NCBI GenBank assembly: GCA_013285985.1
Contig: JABDGR010000005.1
Span: 1-47,777 of the forward strand
Length of the DNA stretch: 47,777 nucleotides
Origin: Verrucomicrobiota bacterium
GTDB taxonomy: Bacteria > Verrucomicrobiota > Verrucomicrobiia > Opitutales > JABDGR01
Direction of reading: 5' to 3'
Of this stretch, positions 30,910 through 39,976 are shown piece after piece. The position numbers and the translations under genes were made by a program. Under the pieces are notes generated by a model. The model did no database searches. It saw only the letters and a program-made list of their open reading frames with translations, and was not told the DNA's origin. Position 1 is the first letter of the stretch. Each line of letters opens with the position of its first letter.

Positions 30910-31814
30910 GGGACGGCCGGGGCCAGTTTCCATTTCTTGAAGCGTACGCGCAATTCCGCCACCACCCCGCGATAAATTTTTGTCGACTCCGCGGAAACAA
31001 TGGATTTGGGCAGGCCGGGCTCGAGGCCGCGTGCCTCAATTCCGGCGGCGATGTTCCGGGGGAAATGCAACCGGTCGATAATCGCGCCGATTTCCTTCAT
31101 CTGGGCGGCAGCGGGATGGACGCGTGTGTTTTGCCGGCAACGTTGAAAAATGCCGACCATCAGATCCGGCACGAAATTGGCGAGGCCGCCCACGCAGCCC
31201 GCGACACCCATGGAAAATAATTCCGGCAGACGCGTGTCGGCCCCGGTGAAGACTTCGAAATCAAATTCGCGACCAAGTTGAATCAAAGTTTTGTGATAGG
31301 TAATTTCCGCGCCGCTTTGCTTGATGGCGGCCAGCGGGGCGCGTTGGGCAAATGCGGCGATCGTTTCTGGCGCGATACGGTTTCGCATCAACTCCGGAAA
31401 ATTGTAGAGCATGGCGGGCAATTGCGTCGCTTCCGCCACCTTCGCGAAATAAGCCAGTTGGTCGGCATCGGAAACCGGATACATGCCTGGAGGCATGAGG
31501 GCGACGCCGGGTAATTTAAGGCGGCGCGCGAATTTTCCAAGTTCGGCGGCGACCGACGGGCGGATGTCGCTGATATTGGCGATAACGGGCAGGGGCGCGG
31601 CAAGTTCGGCGACGAGTTCGAGGACGGCCTTGCGCTCCTCAATGGAAAAGTGCGGGAACTCGCCAGTACTGCTGAGGGCGAGCACGCCGTGGATGCCGTG
31701 CGTGCGCATCCATCCAATGTGGGCGGCCAACGCGCGCTTCATCACCCGCCCATGAGCATCCGTCGGGATGGCGAGCGCGGCGATGATGCCTTCCCGGGGA
31801 AAGGGAACTTTCAT
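30906..31814 (-). CDS. DapA/N-acetylneuraminate-lyase family aldolase
   Basis: A 302-residue class I aldolase of the DHDPS/NAL superfamily. The Schiff-base Lys165 is in LAAIKQSG and the catalytic Tyr137 in PAMLYNFPE; SSTGEFPHFS at 49-58 is the pyruvate-binding loop equivalent of GTTGE. Length is normal. Members make dihydrodipicolinate or cleave N-acetylneuraminate, 2-keto-3-deoxygluconate or 2-keto-3-deoxyrhamnonate. Because rhmD and a sugar-acid transporter are in the same operon, a 2-keto-3-deoxy-sugar-acid aldolase giving pyruvate plus an aldehyde is most likely. A biosynthetic DapA is unlikely here. It overlaps the transporter gene by 4 nt. Confidence 0.85.
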   Translation of the reverse strand: MKVPFPREGIIAALAIPTDAHGRVMKRALAAHIGWMRTHGIHGVLALSSTGEFPHFSIEERKAVLELVAELAAPLPVIANISDIRPSVAAELGKFARRLKLPGVALMPPGMYPVSDADQLAYFAKVAEATQLPAMLYNFPELMRNRIAPETIAAFAQRAPLAAIKQSGAEITYHKTLIQLGREFDFEVFTGADTRLPELFSMGVAGCVGGLANFVPDLMVGIFQRCRQNTRVHPAAAQMKEIGAIIDRLHFPRNIAAGIEARGLEPGLPKSIVSAESTKIYRGVVAELRVRFKKWKLAPAVP

Positions 31815-31838
31815 GATTTCAATGAGAACGCCCGTGAC

Positions 31839-33494
31839 TCATTCACCGTTGGGCGCGGTTAGGGGCACCGCGGGCGTGTTGTCCACGCGGCGAATGCGCA
31901 GGGCAATGTAGGGATTTCCCGGAAGGGTGATGGATCGGTTCTGTTCATCCACGAAGTAATAATTGTCTTTTTTCGCAGTCACGAAATCGCCGTCCACCGG
32001 CGTGACCGTCATGTTCCACGTGTCGAGAATTTCCACTTTGAAGTGCAAGCCATCGCGGAGGCCGTTTTTGTAGAGCTGGAATGCCCAAGTGGTGGGCTTG
32101 TTCAGCCCGAAATAGACAAGGTAATACTGCCCGGGGACGCCGGCAACCGGTGAATCCTGCCATTTGTCAATTTGGTCAATGCCGCGGGCCGGGCCATCAT
32201 CGAGAACTTTTTTCAGAAAAGCCAGGCGCGGCGGGCTTTGGCCATAGAGTTTCCCGCCATAGGCGAGCCAGTAATCGCCATCCACCACATCGTATTCGCT
32301 ATGGCCGACATAGGTGCCGCCGATGGTGCCTTCCCAGAAGCGATGAACCATTTCTTCGGGTGTGAGCTGCGCCCAACGCGCGGCACCCGTGCCTTCATAT
32401 TTTACTTCATCGTAAACGACGGGCTTGCGAAAGACATCGCGATAAAGCTCGGCGCGGGAGGATTCGACGACCGCGTCGCCGTTTTGGATGCTGGAATGGG
32501 TGATCCATGGCAGGGTGTTGTTGAATATGAGCGCGCCGTTGTGAATGGAAAGCATATGCCCGTACGGGTCGTTCGAGGAAACCACTTCGCCGTAATGGAC
32601 GAAGTCGGCTTCGGTTTTGACCCGGATAAAGTCCCATTCGTTGGCAAGCGACCACCAGACGTTGCGGTACGCCGCCAGCCGCGCGACGATATAACGCAGG
32701 TAACGGTCGTCCGCGGCTCTCCCCATGTTGTTGAAGCCCGAATTGTTGGGGCCATAGCTGTTGCCGTAGGGATGGAAGAGAATCAGGTCGGCTTCGATAT
32801 TGAGATCACGAAGTTGGCCGATGCGTTTTTCCAGGTGTTGGAAAAACGCGGGATTGAAGCGGGTGTAGTCCCAATCACGCGGGGGCGTGCCGACAAAGGG
32901 GAACAGCGTCGGCGCGATGGTTTTGCGAAAATTGTAGTCGTGTGGGAAAATCAACATCCGGATTTTGTTGAAGGGGGAGTCTGCGAGTGTCTTGAGCGTC
33001 ACGTCTTCCCAGTCGTCAGGCGCGTGGACCCAGATGTAGGAGGTTGTGCCGATTTCGTTGTAGGGCGTACCGTCGCCATAGGCGAAGTGGTAGGTGTTGC
33101 GGACATAGACCGGGCCGTGGTCTTTGCCCGTGGCGGGCGTGACTTGGAAAGATCCGGTTTTACCTGCGAGGGCGGGGGCGTTGCTCCCAGTAGTATAACT
33201 CCAGCCGCCCGGATGGTCGGGCATGAAACGAATACGGTACACGCCGTCGCCGTCATAAAACCCATTTACCGTCACAGTGCGCGTGCCATCGGAAAAATTA
33301 CAGGAAAGTTGGACGTCGGTGAATGGATTGCCGCCTGCGGGCCCGGAAAGTTGTACCTCAAAAACGTCCCATTGTTGGACGGACTTTTGAGCTGGGGCAT
33401 CAACGGCGAATAAACTGCCGGGGATGGCGGTTGCGCTGGCTATTATCGCGAGCAGTGCAAGATTGCGGAATAAGCCGGAAGATTTTGATTTCAT
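31839..33494 (-). CDS. Secreted DUF5060/DUF4038-type glycoside hydrolase
   Basis: A 551-residue exported protein (signal peptide ending near GSLFAVDA). The N-terminal Ig-like DUF5060 domain has VQQWDVFEVQLSGPAGGNPF and FYDGDGVYRIRFMPDHPGGW. A TIM barrel of the DUF4038 type follows, then a small beta C-terminal domain. WWSLANEWDF places a likely acid/base Glu286, and VVYDEVKYEG gives candidate nucleophiles Glu363 and Glu367, as expected for clan GH-A. Relatives of this architecture act on pectic or other plant side chains (for example apiosidase-like enzymes), but the substrate here is not known. Confidence 0.82.
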   Translation of the reverse strand: MKSKSSGLFRNLALLAIIASATAIPGSLFAVDAPAQKSVQQWDVFEVQLSGPAGGNPFTDVQLSCNFSDGTRTVTVNGFYDGDGVYRIRFMPDHPGGWSYTTGSNAPALAGKTGSFQVTPATGKDHGPVYVRNTYHFAYGDGTPYNEIGTTSYIWVHAPDDWEDVTLKTLADSPFNKIRMLIFPHDYNFRKTIAPTLFPFVGTPPRDWDYTRFNPAFFQHLEKRIGQLRDLNIEADLILFHPYGNSYGPNNSGFNNMGRAADDRYLRYIVARLAAYRNVWWSLANEWDFIRVKTEADFVHYGEVVSSNDPYGHMLSIHNGALIFNNTLPWITHSSIQNGDAVVESSRAELYRDVFRKPVVYDEVKYEGTGAARWAQLTPEEMVHRFWEGTIGGTYVGHSEYDVVDGDYWLAYGGKLYGQSPPRLAFLKKVLDDGPARGIDQIDKWQDSPVAGVPGQYYLVYFGLNKPTTWAFQLYKNGLRDGLHFKVEILDTWNMTVTPVDGDFVTAKKDNYYFVDEQNRSITLPGNPYIALRIRRVDNTPAVPLTAPNGE

Positions 33495-33548
33495 GGTGTG
33501 CGATGGAAATGTTTGTGGTGTGACCAGATTGCGGCGGGCTGGCCGGCC

Positions 33549-35096
33549 TTATTGCTTTGGCAGCTCTACTTTCAGCGGGCCAAAGGTATCCGAGTGCGCG
33601 AAGGCTTTGCCATCCGCCATCACCGTGAGGCCCTTGCCGTGTTTATAGTGCTCACCGTCCTGGTCCCACAAAATCGTCAGCGATCGGCCGTGGTAGACCA
33701 CGCCGTCGAGGCAGAACCAGTTCCACGTCTTATCCGGCAGCAATGGGTTGAGTTCGAGGGTTTCATCGTCGCGTGGGCGCAGGCCGATGAGGCCGGTGAT
33801 AAGCAGGTCGGAGAAGGTTGAGTGATTATACCAGCGGCTGCGCTCAGCCTTGGATGCCTTGATGAGCCAGGCGCCGGTGGTTTCATCCAGGTATTCGCCG
33901 ATGTGCGGATGGCCGTCGAGCCGCTGGGACTTCACGTAGGTGAGGAAGGCATCGTAATAATCGTGCGCGGTGACGAAGTTTTGCGGGTAATCACGCAGGA
34001 CGTTGCCCAGCGCGGTAAGGGTCTGCGAGGTGGCAAAGGGCCAGACCGCGCCGTCCCATTCGCAATTGCCGGTGCCGTGCGAACGAAATGCAGGGTTGCG
34101 GCGTTCGGCGGTGGTGATGCCGAAGGGCGCGTTGAAGCCCTTCGGGTCGGTCAATTGCGCCCAGGCAGCCTCGTAGCCCGCGTTCTTGTCGGGCAGTTCA
34201 AAGTACCACGGGATGAAACCGATTTCCTCCCGCGCGTTGGAGAAAGTGCCCTCGGGTTCTTCGACGACCTCGAAAAATTTCGCGTCGGCATCCCACAGGT
34301 TCTTTTGGACCAGCGCTTTCAAGTCGGCGGCTTTTTTGTCGAACGTGGCCGCGACGTCGGGCTTGTCCGCGAGACGCGCAATCGCGGCGATCGCTTGGGC
34401 GTTGCCAAACATGTAACTGTTGATGGTCGGGCGGATGTTTTTCTTGGTGCGCGAGCCGCTAATGGACTCCTCCATCGCGTCACGCACGTCAAATTGCCAA
34501 TACATGCCGTTGGGCAGTTGCCTTTGTTGGTCCCAGAGTGCGTAATCGGCAATCAAGTCGTCGAGCAGGTCGGTGAGGGATTTTTTGTCATGGGTGACGA
34601 GGTAGCGCTGGTAAAGCGCATAGGCGAACCAGCTGCTGTAATTGTGCAGGTTCGTCTGCGGGCCGCCGTGGTTGCCACGCAGCCACCACTGGACGTAGCT
34701 GTCGTGGTATTGCGGGTCGCGCAGCCAGCGGCCTTCCATCAGGTGGTGGCCGAGGGCGCTACTGATGGGGTCGGCGCGGTTGCTGAACTCGGTGAAGACG
34801 AAATGGCCATCGGCGGTCTGGCGGAGTTGCTTGCGCAGCGCCCACCAGCGGAAGTAATACATTTCCTCCACCTCGGCATTCGGGCATTCAAACAGCGGGA
34901 TGTTCGCTGCCAGCCAGGCTTCGGATTTATCATTGGGCACGACATTGACGACTGTCTCGTTCTCCATGCCATTGAAATACGTGACGTGCTGGTGGAGGGC
35001 GTCGGGCTTGAGCACCGCGGGCGGCAACGCCGTGGCGCGGGTGTGACCACAAAGAGAAACCAGGGCAAAAGCAAAAAGGGGCCAACGGCGAATCAT
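33549..35096 (-). CDS. Secreted MGH1-like (GH63/GH37-type) glycoside hydrolase
   Basis: A 515-residue exported enzyme and the first gene of the ten-gene run. The start is ATG 35096, giving a signal peptide MIRRWPLFAFALVSLCGHTRA; the frame also opens at a TTG at 35120. The (alpha/alpha)6-barrel motifs of trehalase/mannosylglycerate-hydrolase relatives are visible: EMYYFRWWALRKQL, LPNGMYWQFDVRDAMEESISG, RPTINSYMFGNAQAIAAIA, NCEWDGAVWPFATSQTL and RWYNHSTFSDLLITGLIGLRPR. The Asp of DVRDAMEES and a Glu of NCEWDG are candidate catalytic residues. Related enzymes hydrolyse alpha- or beta-linked sugars in many families, so the substrate cannot be read out. Confidence 0.78.
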   Translation of the reverse strand: MIRRWPLFAFALVSLCGHTRATALPPAVLKPDALHQHVTYFNGMENETVVNVVPNDKSEAWLAANIPLFECPNAEVEEMYYFRWWALRKQLRQTADGHFVFTEFSNRADPISSALGHHLMEGRWLRDPQYHDSYVQWWLRGNHGGPQTNLHNYSSWFAYALYQRYLVTHDKKSLTDLLDDLIADYALWDQQRQLPNGMYWQFDVRDAMEESISGSRTKKNIRPTINSYMFGNAQAIAAIARLADKPDVAATFDKKAADLKALVQKNLWDADAKFFEVVEEPEGTFSNAREEIGFIPWYFELPDKNAGYEAAWAQLTDPKGFNAPFGITTAERRNPAFRSHGTGNCEWDGAVWPFATSQTLTALGNVLRDYPQNFVTAHDYYDAFLTYVKSQRLDGHPHIGEYLDETTGAWLIKASKAERSRWYNHSTFSDLLITGLIGLRPRDDETLELNPLLPDKTWNWFCLDGVVYHGRSLTILWDQDGEHYKHGKGLTVMADGKAFAHSDTFGPLKVELPKQ

Positions 35097-35120
35097 GGCT
35101 TGGAGGGGGTGCCTGCGCAA

Positions 35121-35376
35121 TCGGTTACGCGTTGTTTTGCTGCGTGGGCTAGGCGGGGTTGACCGTAACGGCCAATCCTAGGTTGGCCGCGCAACGAGTC
35201 AACCTAGTGTTTGCGGCAACGTTGGTGGGTTGATTGACGTGGTTAATACTTCGCCGACGGAGGCGAAGCCAAAATAGGGTTTGCCAGCAACGAGAAGCGG
35301 AAATAGAAAAAGTTGTGGAATTTACCATGAGAATTTACCCCGGCCGGAAGATGAGTTTTGTCAGACGCGCGTCGCC
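35121..35376. promoter_or_regulatory. Divergent control region of the two polysaccharide operons
   Basis: This 256-nt gap separates the start of the ten-gene minus-strand run from the pectate lyase gene. It must carry promoters for both. Its main structure is a nested inverted repeat at 35157-35204. No convincing -35/-10 pair at normal spacing was found by eye, which would suit activator-dependent promoters. Confidence 0.55.
35157..35204. repeat. Nested inverted repeat, possible operator
   Basis: The outer arms GGTTGAC (35157-35163) and GTCAACC (35198-35204) are perfect complements. Inside lie GGCCAA (35170-35175) and TTGGCC (35183-35188), also perfect, around TCCTAGG. The whole is roughly symmetric about 35179-35181. 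It sits between two divergent sugar-utilisation operons, where a dimeric or tetrameric regulator could bind and control both; a cruciform or leader hairpin is the alternative. Confidence 0.55.
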
Positions 35377-37614
35377 ATGAAGCCGCTTTTTGTTCGTGCC
35401 GTCTGGTTGGCAACCCTGGCCCTTTTTGCCCCGGGCGCGGGCGCCGCGTTGAAGGTGGACATCAGCCCCGACAACGGCCGCAAGGACATCCAGACTCCGC
35501 GTTGGGAAAACTGGCTGGTGAAAGATGGCCAGCAGAAGGTTTCTGCCACGTTCGGATCGGTTACTTTTACTTTGCGCAATGCTTCCGGCGGAAAAATGGG
35601 CGCAACAATGTGGAAGGGCGGCATTGACACCGGTGCAACCGTGACGACCGATGGAGTTATGGCGAATCAAGGCGGCGGGTTGGAAATGGTCATCCACGGT
35701 TTGGCACCCGGGCCGCATACTTTGGTCACTTTTCACAATGCTTTCGACAAGCCGCTGGATACTTCGTGCAGCGTTTTGATTGATAGCCAGGTGAAAGCGC
35801 AAGGCATCAAGCCCACCTACCGCGCGGCCAGCGACGTGGATGCGGCGAACACTTTCATGCAATTTGACGCCACGGAAGGGCAGGAGGTTGTTGTCTCCAT
35901 CAAGCCCGACACTGATGGCGGCGCGGTCGTTCTCAACGGTTTTGAAATTGATGTCGTCAACCCGGCGAAGATGGCGCTCAAGCCCTTCCCGTTGGACACC
36001 GACGAGCACGCGGTCGAGGAACCGGCGCTGGTGTGGGCTCCGGCGAAAAGCGCCGTTGCGCATCAGATATATTTAGGCACCAGCGCTGAAGCCGTGGCCA
36101 ACGCGACCCCGGCCTCGCCGGAATACCAAGGCGCTTTCGCCAATGCGAAGTTCCCGACCAAGGGGCTAAGCCACATGAACACTTACTACTGGCGCGTGGA
36201 CGAGGTGGATGCAGATAAAACGGTCACGAAAGGCGATATCTGGAGTTTCCGCGTGCGGCATTTGGCCTTTCCCGGTGCGGAAGGTTACGGGCGCTATGCG
36301 ATTGGCGGGCGCGGCGGGCGCGTCATCGAAGTCACTACTCTTGACGATTACGACCCAAAGACGGAGCCACCGATACCTGGCTCGCTGCGCGCGGCGGTGG
36401 AGGCGGTAGGTCCGCGCATCGTGGTGTTTCGCGTCGGCGGCGCCATCAAACTCAAAGCCAAGCTGGTCATCGGCAATCCGTACATCAGCATTGAGGGCCA
36501 GACCGCGCCGGGTGACGGCATCGCCGTGCACAACTTTACTTTCGGCGCGTTATCCACGCACGACGTCATTATCCGCTACATGCGCATCCGCGTGGGCGAC
36601 GAATCCGGAGTCACGATGGATGGCTCAGGCTTTGGCGGTTGCAATAATTGCATCATGGACCATTGCTCGATTGCCTGGTCCATCGACGAAGCCTTCAGCT
36701 CACGTTCCGCCAAAAACATCACCTTGCAGCGCACGATTATTGCCGAAGCGCTCAATATGTCCGTGCATATTCATTACGTCGGCACGGGCAAGGGGCACTC
36801 TTTCGCCGGCAGCATTTCCGGCGACATCGGCAGCTTTCTGGACAATCTCGTGGCGAATTGTGCGGGCCGCAACTGGAGCCTGGCCGGCGGATACAACCAA
36901 AGCGTGCATTATGCCGGGCGCCTCGATATCCGCAATAACGTCGTCTACAATTGGGCGCACCGCACGAACGATGGCGGGGTCAAGGCACTGAACCTCGTCG
37001 CTAATTATTACATTCCCGGTCAGGCAAGCCAGGTCTTCCATTTATTGATGCCCGATTTTGGCTCGGTGCAGGATCCGCAGCAGTATTACCTTGCGGACAA
37101 CGTCATGGAGGGCCATCCGCAATATAATCCCGACAATTGGGCCAACGGCAGCGTGAATTATCAGGCGGACAGCCTTAAAGCGATCAAGCTGGGCCAGCCC
37201 GAAGTGGTGAAATTAATCAAACTCGACCAACCCTTTTGCGACCCGCTCGCGCCGACACTGTCGGCCAAGGACGCATACACTAGCGTGATTGCCGACGTGG
37301 GCGCGAATTACCCGAAGTATGACAGCATCGACGCCCGTGCGGTGAAAGACGTCATTACGCGCAGTACCACATTCAAGGGCAGTGCCACCGGCATTCCGGG
37401 CATCATCGATTCCCAAGAGGACGTTGGCGGCTATCCCGAGATGAAGGGCGGGCCCGCGCCGGTGGACAGCGACCACGACGGCATCCCGGATGACTGGGAA
37501 AAAGCCCATGGCCTCAACCCGAACGACCCCGCCGACGCGCAGAAACTGGGCCCGGACGGCTACACCAACATCGAAATTTACGTCAACAGCATCCCGCTGC
37601 AAAAGCAGATATGA
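35377..37614 (+). CDS. Secreted pectate lyase (PL1-like beta-helix) with C-terminal Ca-binding repeat
   Basis: A 745-residue exported protein. The start is ATG 35377 (MKPLFVRAVWLATLALFAPG, signal peptide); the longer frame from 35281 lacks a signal peptide. An N-terminal galactose-binding-like/Ig-like region (about residues 25-290) precedes the right-handed beta-helix: FPGAEGYGRYAIGGRGG, SLRAAVEAVGPRIVVFRVGG, NPYISIEGQTAPGDGI and IIRYMRIRVGDES. The C-terminus carries a thrombospondin-type-3/EF-hand-like DSDHDGIPDDWEKAHGLNPN. It would cut polygalacturonan by beta-elimination, Ca-dependently. Coupled to the GH95 gene by a 4-nt overlap. Confidence 0.88.
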   Translation: MKPLFVRAVWLATLALFAPGAGAALKVDISPDNGRKDIQTPRWENWLVKDGQQKVSATFGSVTFTLRNASGGKMGATMWKGGIDTGATVTTDGVMANQGGGLEMVIHGLAPGPHTLVTFHNAFDKPLDTSCSVLIDSQVKAQGIKPTYRAASDVDAANTFMQFDATEGQEVVVSIKPDTDGGAVVLNGFEIDVVNPAKMALKPFPLDTDEHAVEEPALVWAPAKSAVAHQIYLGTSAEAVANATPASPEYQGAFANAKFPTKGLSHMNTYYWRVDEVDADKTVTKGDIWSFRVRHLAFPGAEGYGRYAIGGRGGRVIEVTTLDDYDPKTEPPIPGSLRAAVEAVGPRIVVFRVGGAIKLKAKLVIGNPYISIEGQTAPGDGIAVHNFTFGALSTHDVIIRYMRIRVGDESGVTMDGSGFGGCNNCIMDHCSIAWSIDEAFSSRSAKNITLQRTIIAEALNMSVHIHYVGTGKGHSFAGSISGDIGSFLDNLVANCAGRNWSLAGGYNQSVHYAGRLDIRNNVVYNWAHRTNDGGVKALNLVANYYIPGQASQVFHLLMPDFGSVQDPQQYYLADNVMEGHPQYNPDNWANGSVNYQADSLKAIKLGQPEVVKLIKLDQPFCDPLAPTLSAKDAYTSVIADVGANYPKYDSIDARAVKDVITRSTTFKGSATGIPGIIDSQEDVGGYPEMKGGPAPVDSDHDGIPDDWEKAHGLNPNDPADAQKLGPDGYTNIEIYVNSIPLQKQI

Positions 37615-39950
37615 AAAGGCGATTACAAATCAGCGCGACGTTTCTGCTTTTGCTGGCGGGCGCGAATCTGGTGCAGGCTGCGGACAGTCCGCCGGAAATG
37701 ATTTGGTACAGCACGCCCGCCAAGGTGAATATGTTGTCCACCGAAAAAACCTGGCCGGGCGATGCACTGCCCATTGGCAACGGCCGGCTGGGCGCAATGC
37801 TTTTCAGCGGGACGGCGGACGAACGCCTGCAGTTCAACGAGGATACGTTATGGACGGGCAAACCGCATGATTACGCCCGTCCCGATGCCGTCCAGTTTTT
37901 GCCGCAAATCCGCCAGTTGCTAGCCGATGGGGATTTCGCTGGAGCCGGACAGATCGCCAAAAACAATTTTCTGGGCGACCCGTCCCGGCAGAAAGCCTAC
38001 CAGCCCTTTGGCGATTTGCGCCTGCATTTCCCCGGTCAGGAAAATGCGGAGGGCTTTCGCCGCGAATTGAATCTGGATTCCGCGGTCGCCCGCGTGACTT
38101 ACAAAGCCGGTAATGTTTCCTACCAGCGCGAAGCCTTTGCCAGTTACCCGGATCAGGCGATTGTGGAACGGATATCGGCGGACAAGCCCGGCAGCATCAG
38201 CTTCACGCTGAAAATGGACAGCCAACATAAATCTTCGCAGACGAAATCCATCGCCCCTGACACGCTCGTGCTCACTGGCCAGGTCGAGGAAGACGGGCTG
38301 CGCTTCGAATCGCGCGTGCGCGTCCTTATTGCCGGCGGAAAAATGACCACGGAGGGAGACACCATCACCGTGGAAAATGCCGATTCAGCGACACTGCTTT
38401 TGACGGCGGCGACGAGCTTCAAGAACTACCAGGACATCAGTGGCGACCCCGCGGCGCGCTGTGCGGCGGACCAGGCAAAACTGACCGGGAAAAATTTTGA
38501 GACCTTGTTGGCCGCGCACGTGAAGGACTATCAGAATCTTTATGCACGCGTAAAACTCGACCTCGGCACCAGCCCACGCGCGGACTTGCCGACGGACCAG
38601 CGGCTCTTGCAGATAAAAAAGGACGGCCTCGATGGCGACCCCGCGTTGCCGGCGTTATACTTTCAATTTGGGCGCTACCTGCTCATTTCCAGCAGCCGTG
38701 CCGGTGGCCAGGCTTCCAACCTGCAGGGCCTCTGGAATGACAACCTTGACCCGCCCTGGGAAAGCAAATGGACCACCAACATCAATGTGGAGATGAATTA
38801 CTGGCCCGCGGAAGTCACCAATCTCAGCGAAACCACCGGACCGCTTTTCGATTTGATAGACGACCTCACGGTCAGCGGGCACAAAACCGCCCAGCTGCAA
38901 TACGGCGCCGGCGGCTGGGTGTTGCATCACAACACCGACTTGTGGCGCGGCACTGCGCCCATCAACGGCATTGACGGGGTCTGGCCCACGGGCGCCGCGT
39001 GGTTGAGTTATCACTTGTGGGAGCATTACCTGTTCACGGGCGACAAGCAGTTTCTCGCGCACGCCTATCCCGCGATGAAAGGCGCGTCCGAATTTTTTGT
39101 GGACTTTCTGATTAAGGATCCCAAAACCGGCTGGCTGGTGACCTCGCCGTCGTATTCGCCTGAACAAGGCAACCTGACGGCCGGGCCGACGATGGACAAT
39201 CAACTCATCCGTGCCTTGTTTGATTCCACCATGGAGGCTGCGCGCATCTTAAAGACCGATGCCGACTTCTCCACGAAGCTTGCGCAAGTGCGTGCCCAGC
39301 TTCCGCCGAACCGGGTGGATCAGTATGGTGGCCTCATGGAATGGCTCAATGAAGTTGACCAGCGCAAAAACAACCACCGCCATATGTCGCCGCTCTGGGC
39401 GCTCTATCCCGGCGCGGACATCACCCCGGTCGACCCGAAAATTTATGACGCTGCGAAACAATTGCTCGCCTGGCGCGGCGATGGCGGCACGGGCTGGAGC
39501 TATGCCTGGCGCAGCGCGCTTTGGGCGAGGGTGGGGGATGGCGACAAGGCCTATCATCAACTGCTCGGGCTTTACCAGCGCAAGACGCTCCCGGACCTTT
39601 TAAGCGGCAGCTTGTACCAGATTGACGCCAATTTCGGCATGACCGCGGCTATTGCGGAAATGCTTTTGCAAAGCCAGTTGCGGGCGCCCGACACCAAGGC
39701 CAACGAGATTGATTTGCTTCCCGCTTTGCCCTCGGCTTGGCCGACGGGCTCGTTCACAGGCCTGTGCGCCCGCGGTGGCTTCGAGGTGGATGTCGCGTGG
39801 GAAAACAGCACGCTCAAACGCGTCACCATCCGCTCGAAACTCGGCAACCCTGTCCGTCTCCGCTACAATGGGCAAATGCTTGATCTCCCGACCGAGGCAG
39901 GAAAACAATACGCCTTCGACGGAAAGCTGAATAAAATCATCTTGCGGTAA
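37611..39950 (+). CDS. Secreted GH95-family alpha-L-fucosidase/galactosidase, copy 2
   Basis: A 779-residue GH95 enzyme with a signal peptide (MKRRLQISATFLLLLAGANL). It has the family motifs [114 protein letters not shown] and LLPALPSAWPTGSFTGLCARG. The DTLWTGKPHDY motif is the common alpha-L-fucosidase form, whereas copy 1 has [13 protein letters not shown]. Its ATG overlaps the pectate lyase TGA, so the two are made together. It would trim fucosyl caps from pectin side chains. Confidence 0.92.
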   Translation: MKRRLQISATFLLLLAGANLVQAADSPPEMIWYSTPAKVNMLSTEKTWPGDALPIGNGRLGAMLFSGTADERLQFNEDTLWTGKPHDYARPDAVQFLPQIRQLLADGDFAGAGQIAKNNFLGDPSRQKAYQPFGDLRLHFPGQENAEGFRRELNLDSAVARVTYKAGNVSYQREAFASYPDQAIVERISADKPGSISFTLKMDSQHKSSQTKSIAPDTLVLTGQVEEDGLRFESRVRVLIAGGKMTTEGDTITVENADSATLLLTAATSFKNYQDISGDPAARCAADQAKLTGKNFETLLAAHVKDYQNLYARVKLDLGTSPRADLPTDQRLLQIKKDGLDGDPALPALYFQFGRYLLISSSRAGGQASNLQGLWNDNLDPPWESKWTTNINVEMNYWPAEVTNLSETTGPLFDLIDDLTVSGHKTAQLQYGAGGWVLHHNTDLWRGTAPINGIDGVWPTGAAWLSYHLWEHYLFTGDKQFLAHAYPAMKGASEFFVDFLIKDPKTGWLVTSPSYSPEQGNLTAGPTMDNQLIRALFDSTMEAARILKTDADFSTKLAQVRAQLPPNRVDQYGGLMEWLNEVDQRKNNHRHMSPLWALYPGADITPVDPKIYDAAKQLLAWRGDGGTGWSYAWRSALWARVGDGDKAYHQLLGLYQRKTLPDLLSGSLYQIDANFGMTAAIAEMLLQSQLRAPDTKANEIDLLPALPSAWPTGSFTGLCARGGFEVDVAWENSTLKRVTIRSKLGNPVRLRYNGQMLDLPTEAGKQYAFDGKLNKIILR

Positions 39951-39956
39951 ATGGCA

Positions 39957-39971
39957 GCCCGACCAACGGGC
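39957..39971. terminator. Short GC hairpin between convergent genes
   Basis: GCCCG (39957-39961) pairs perfectly with CGGGC (39967-39971) around ACCAA in the 26-nt gap between the GH95 stop and the stop of the opposing gene. No T-run follows on either strand, so it is at best a weak bidirectional terminator. Confidence 0.35.
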
Positions 39972-39976
39972 GCAAT

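Noticed and set aside
30906-31814. Calling the aldolase N-acetylneuraminate lyase because of the sialidase-like neighbour
   Set aside because: The locus has no other sialic-acid genes, whereas rhamnonate dehydratase and a sugar-acid transporter are in the same operon.
32172-33413. A 413-residue plus-strand open frame opposite the DUF5060 gene
   Set aside because: Antisense shadow; no motif, no signal peptide, and it cuts across a conserved hydrolase.
33822-35162. A 446-residue plus-strand open frame opposite the MGH1-like gene
   Set aside because: Antisense shadow in GC-rich coding DNA without any family resemblance.
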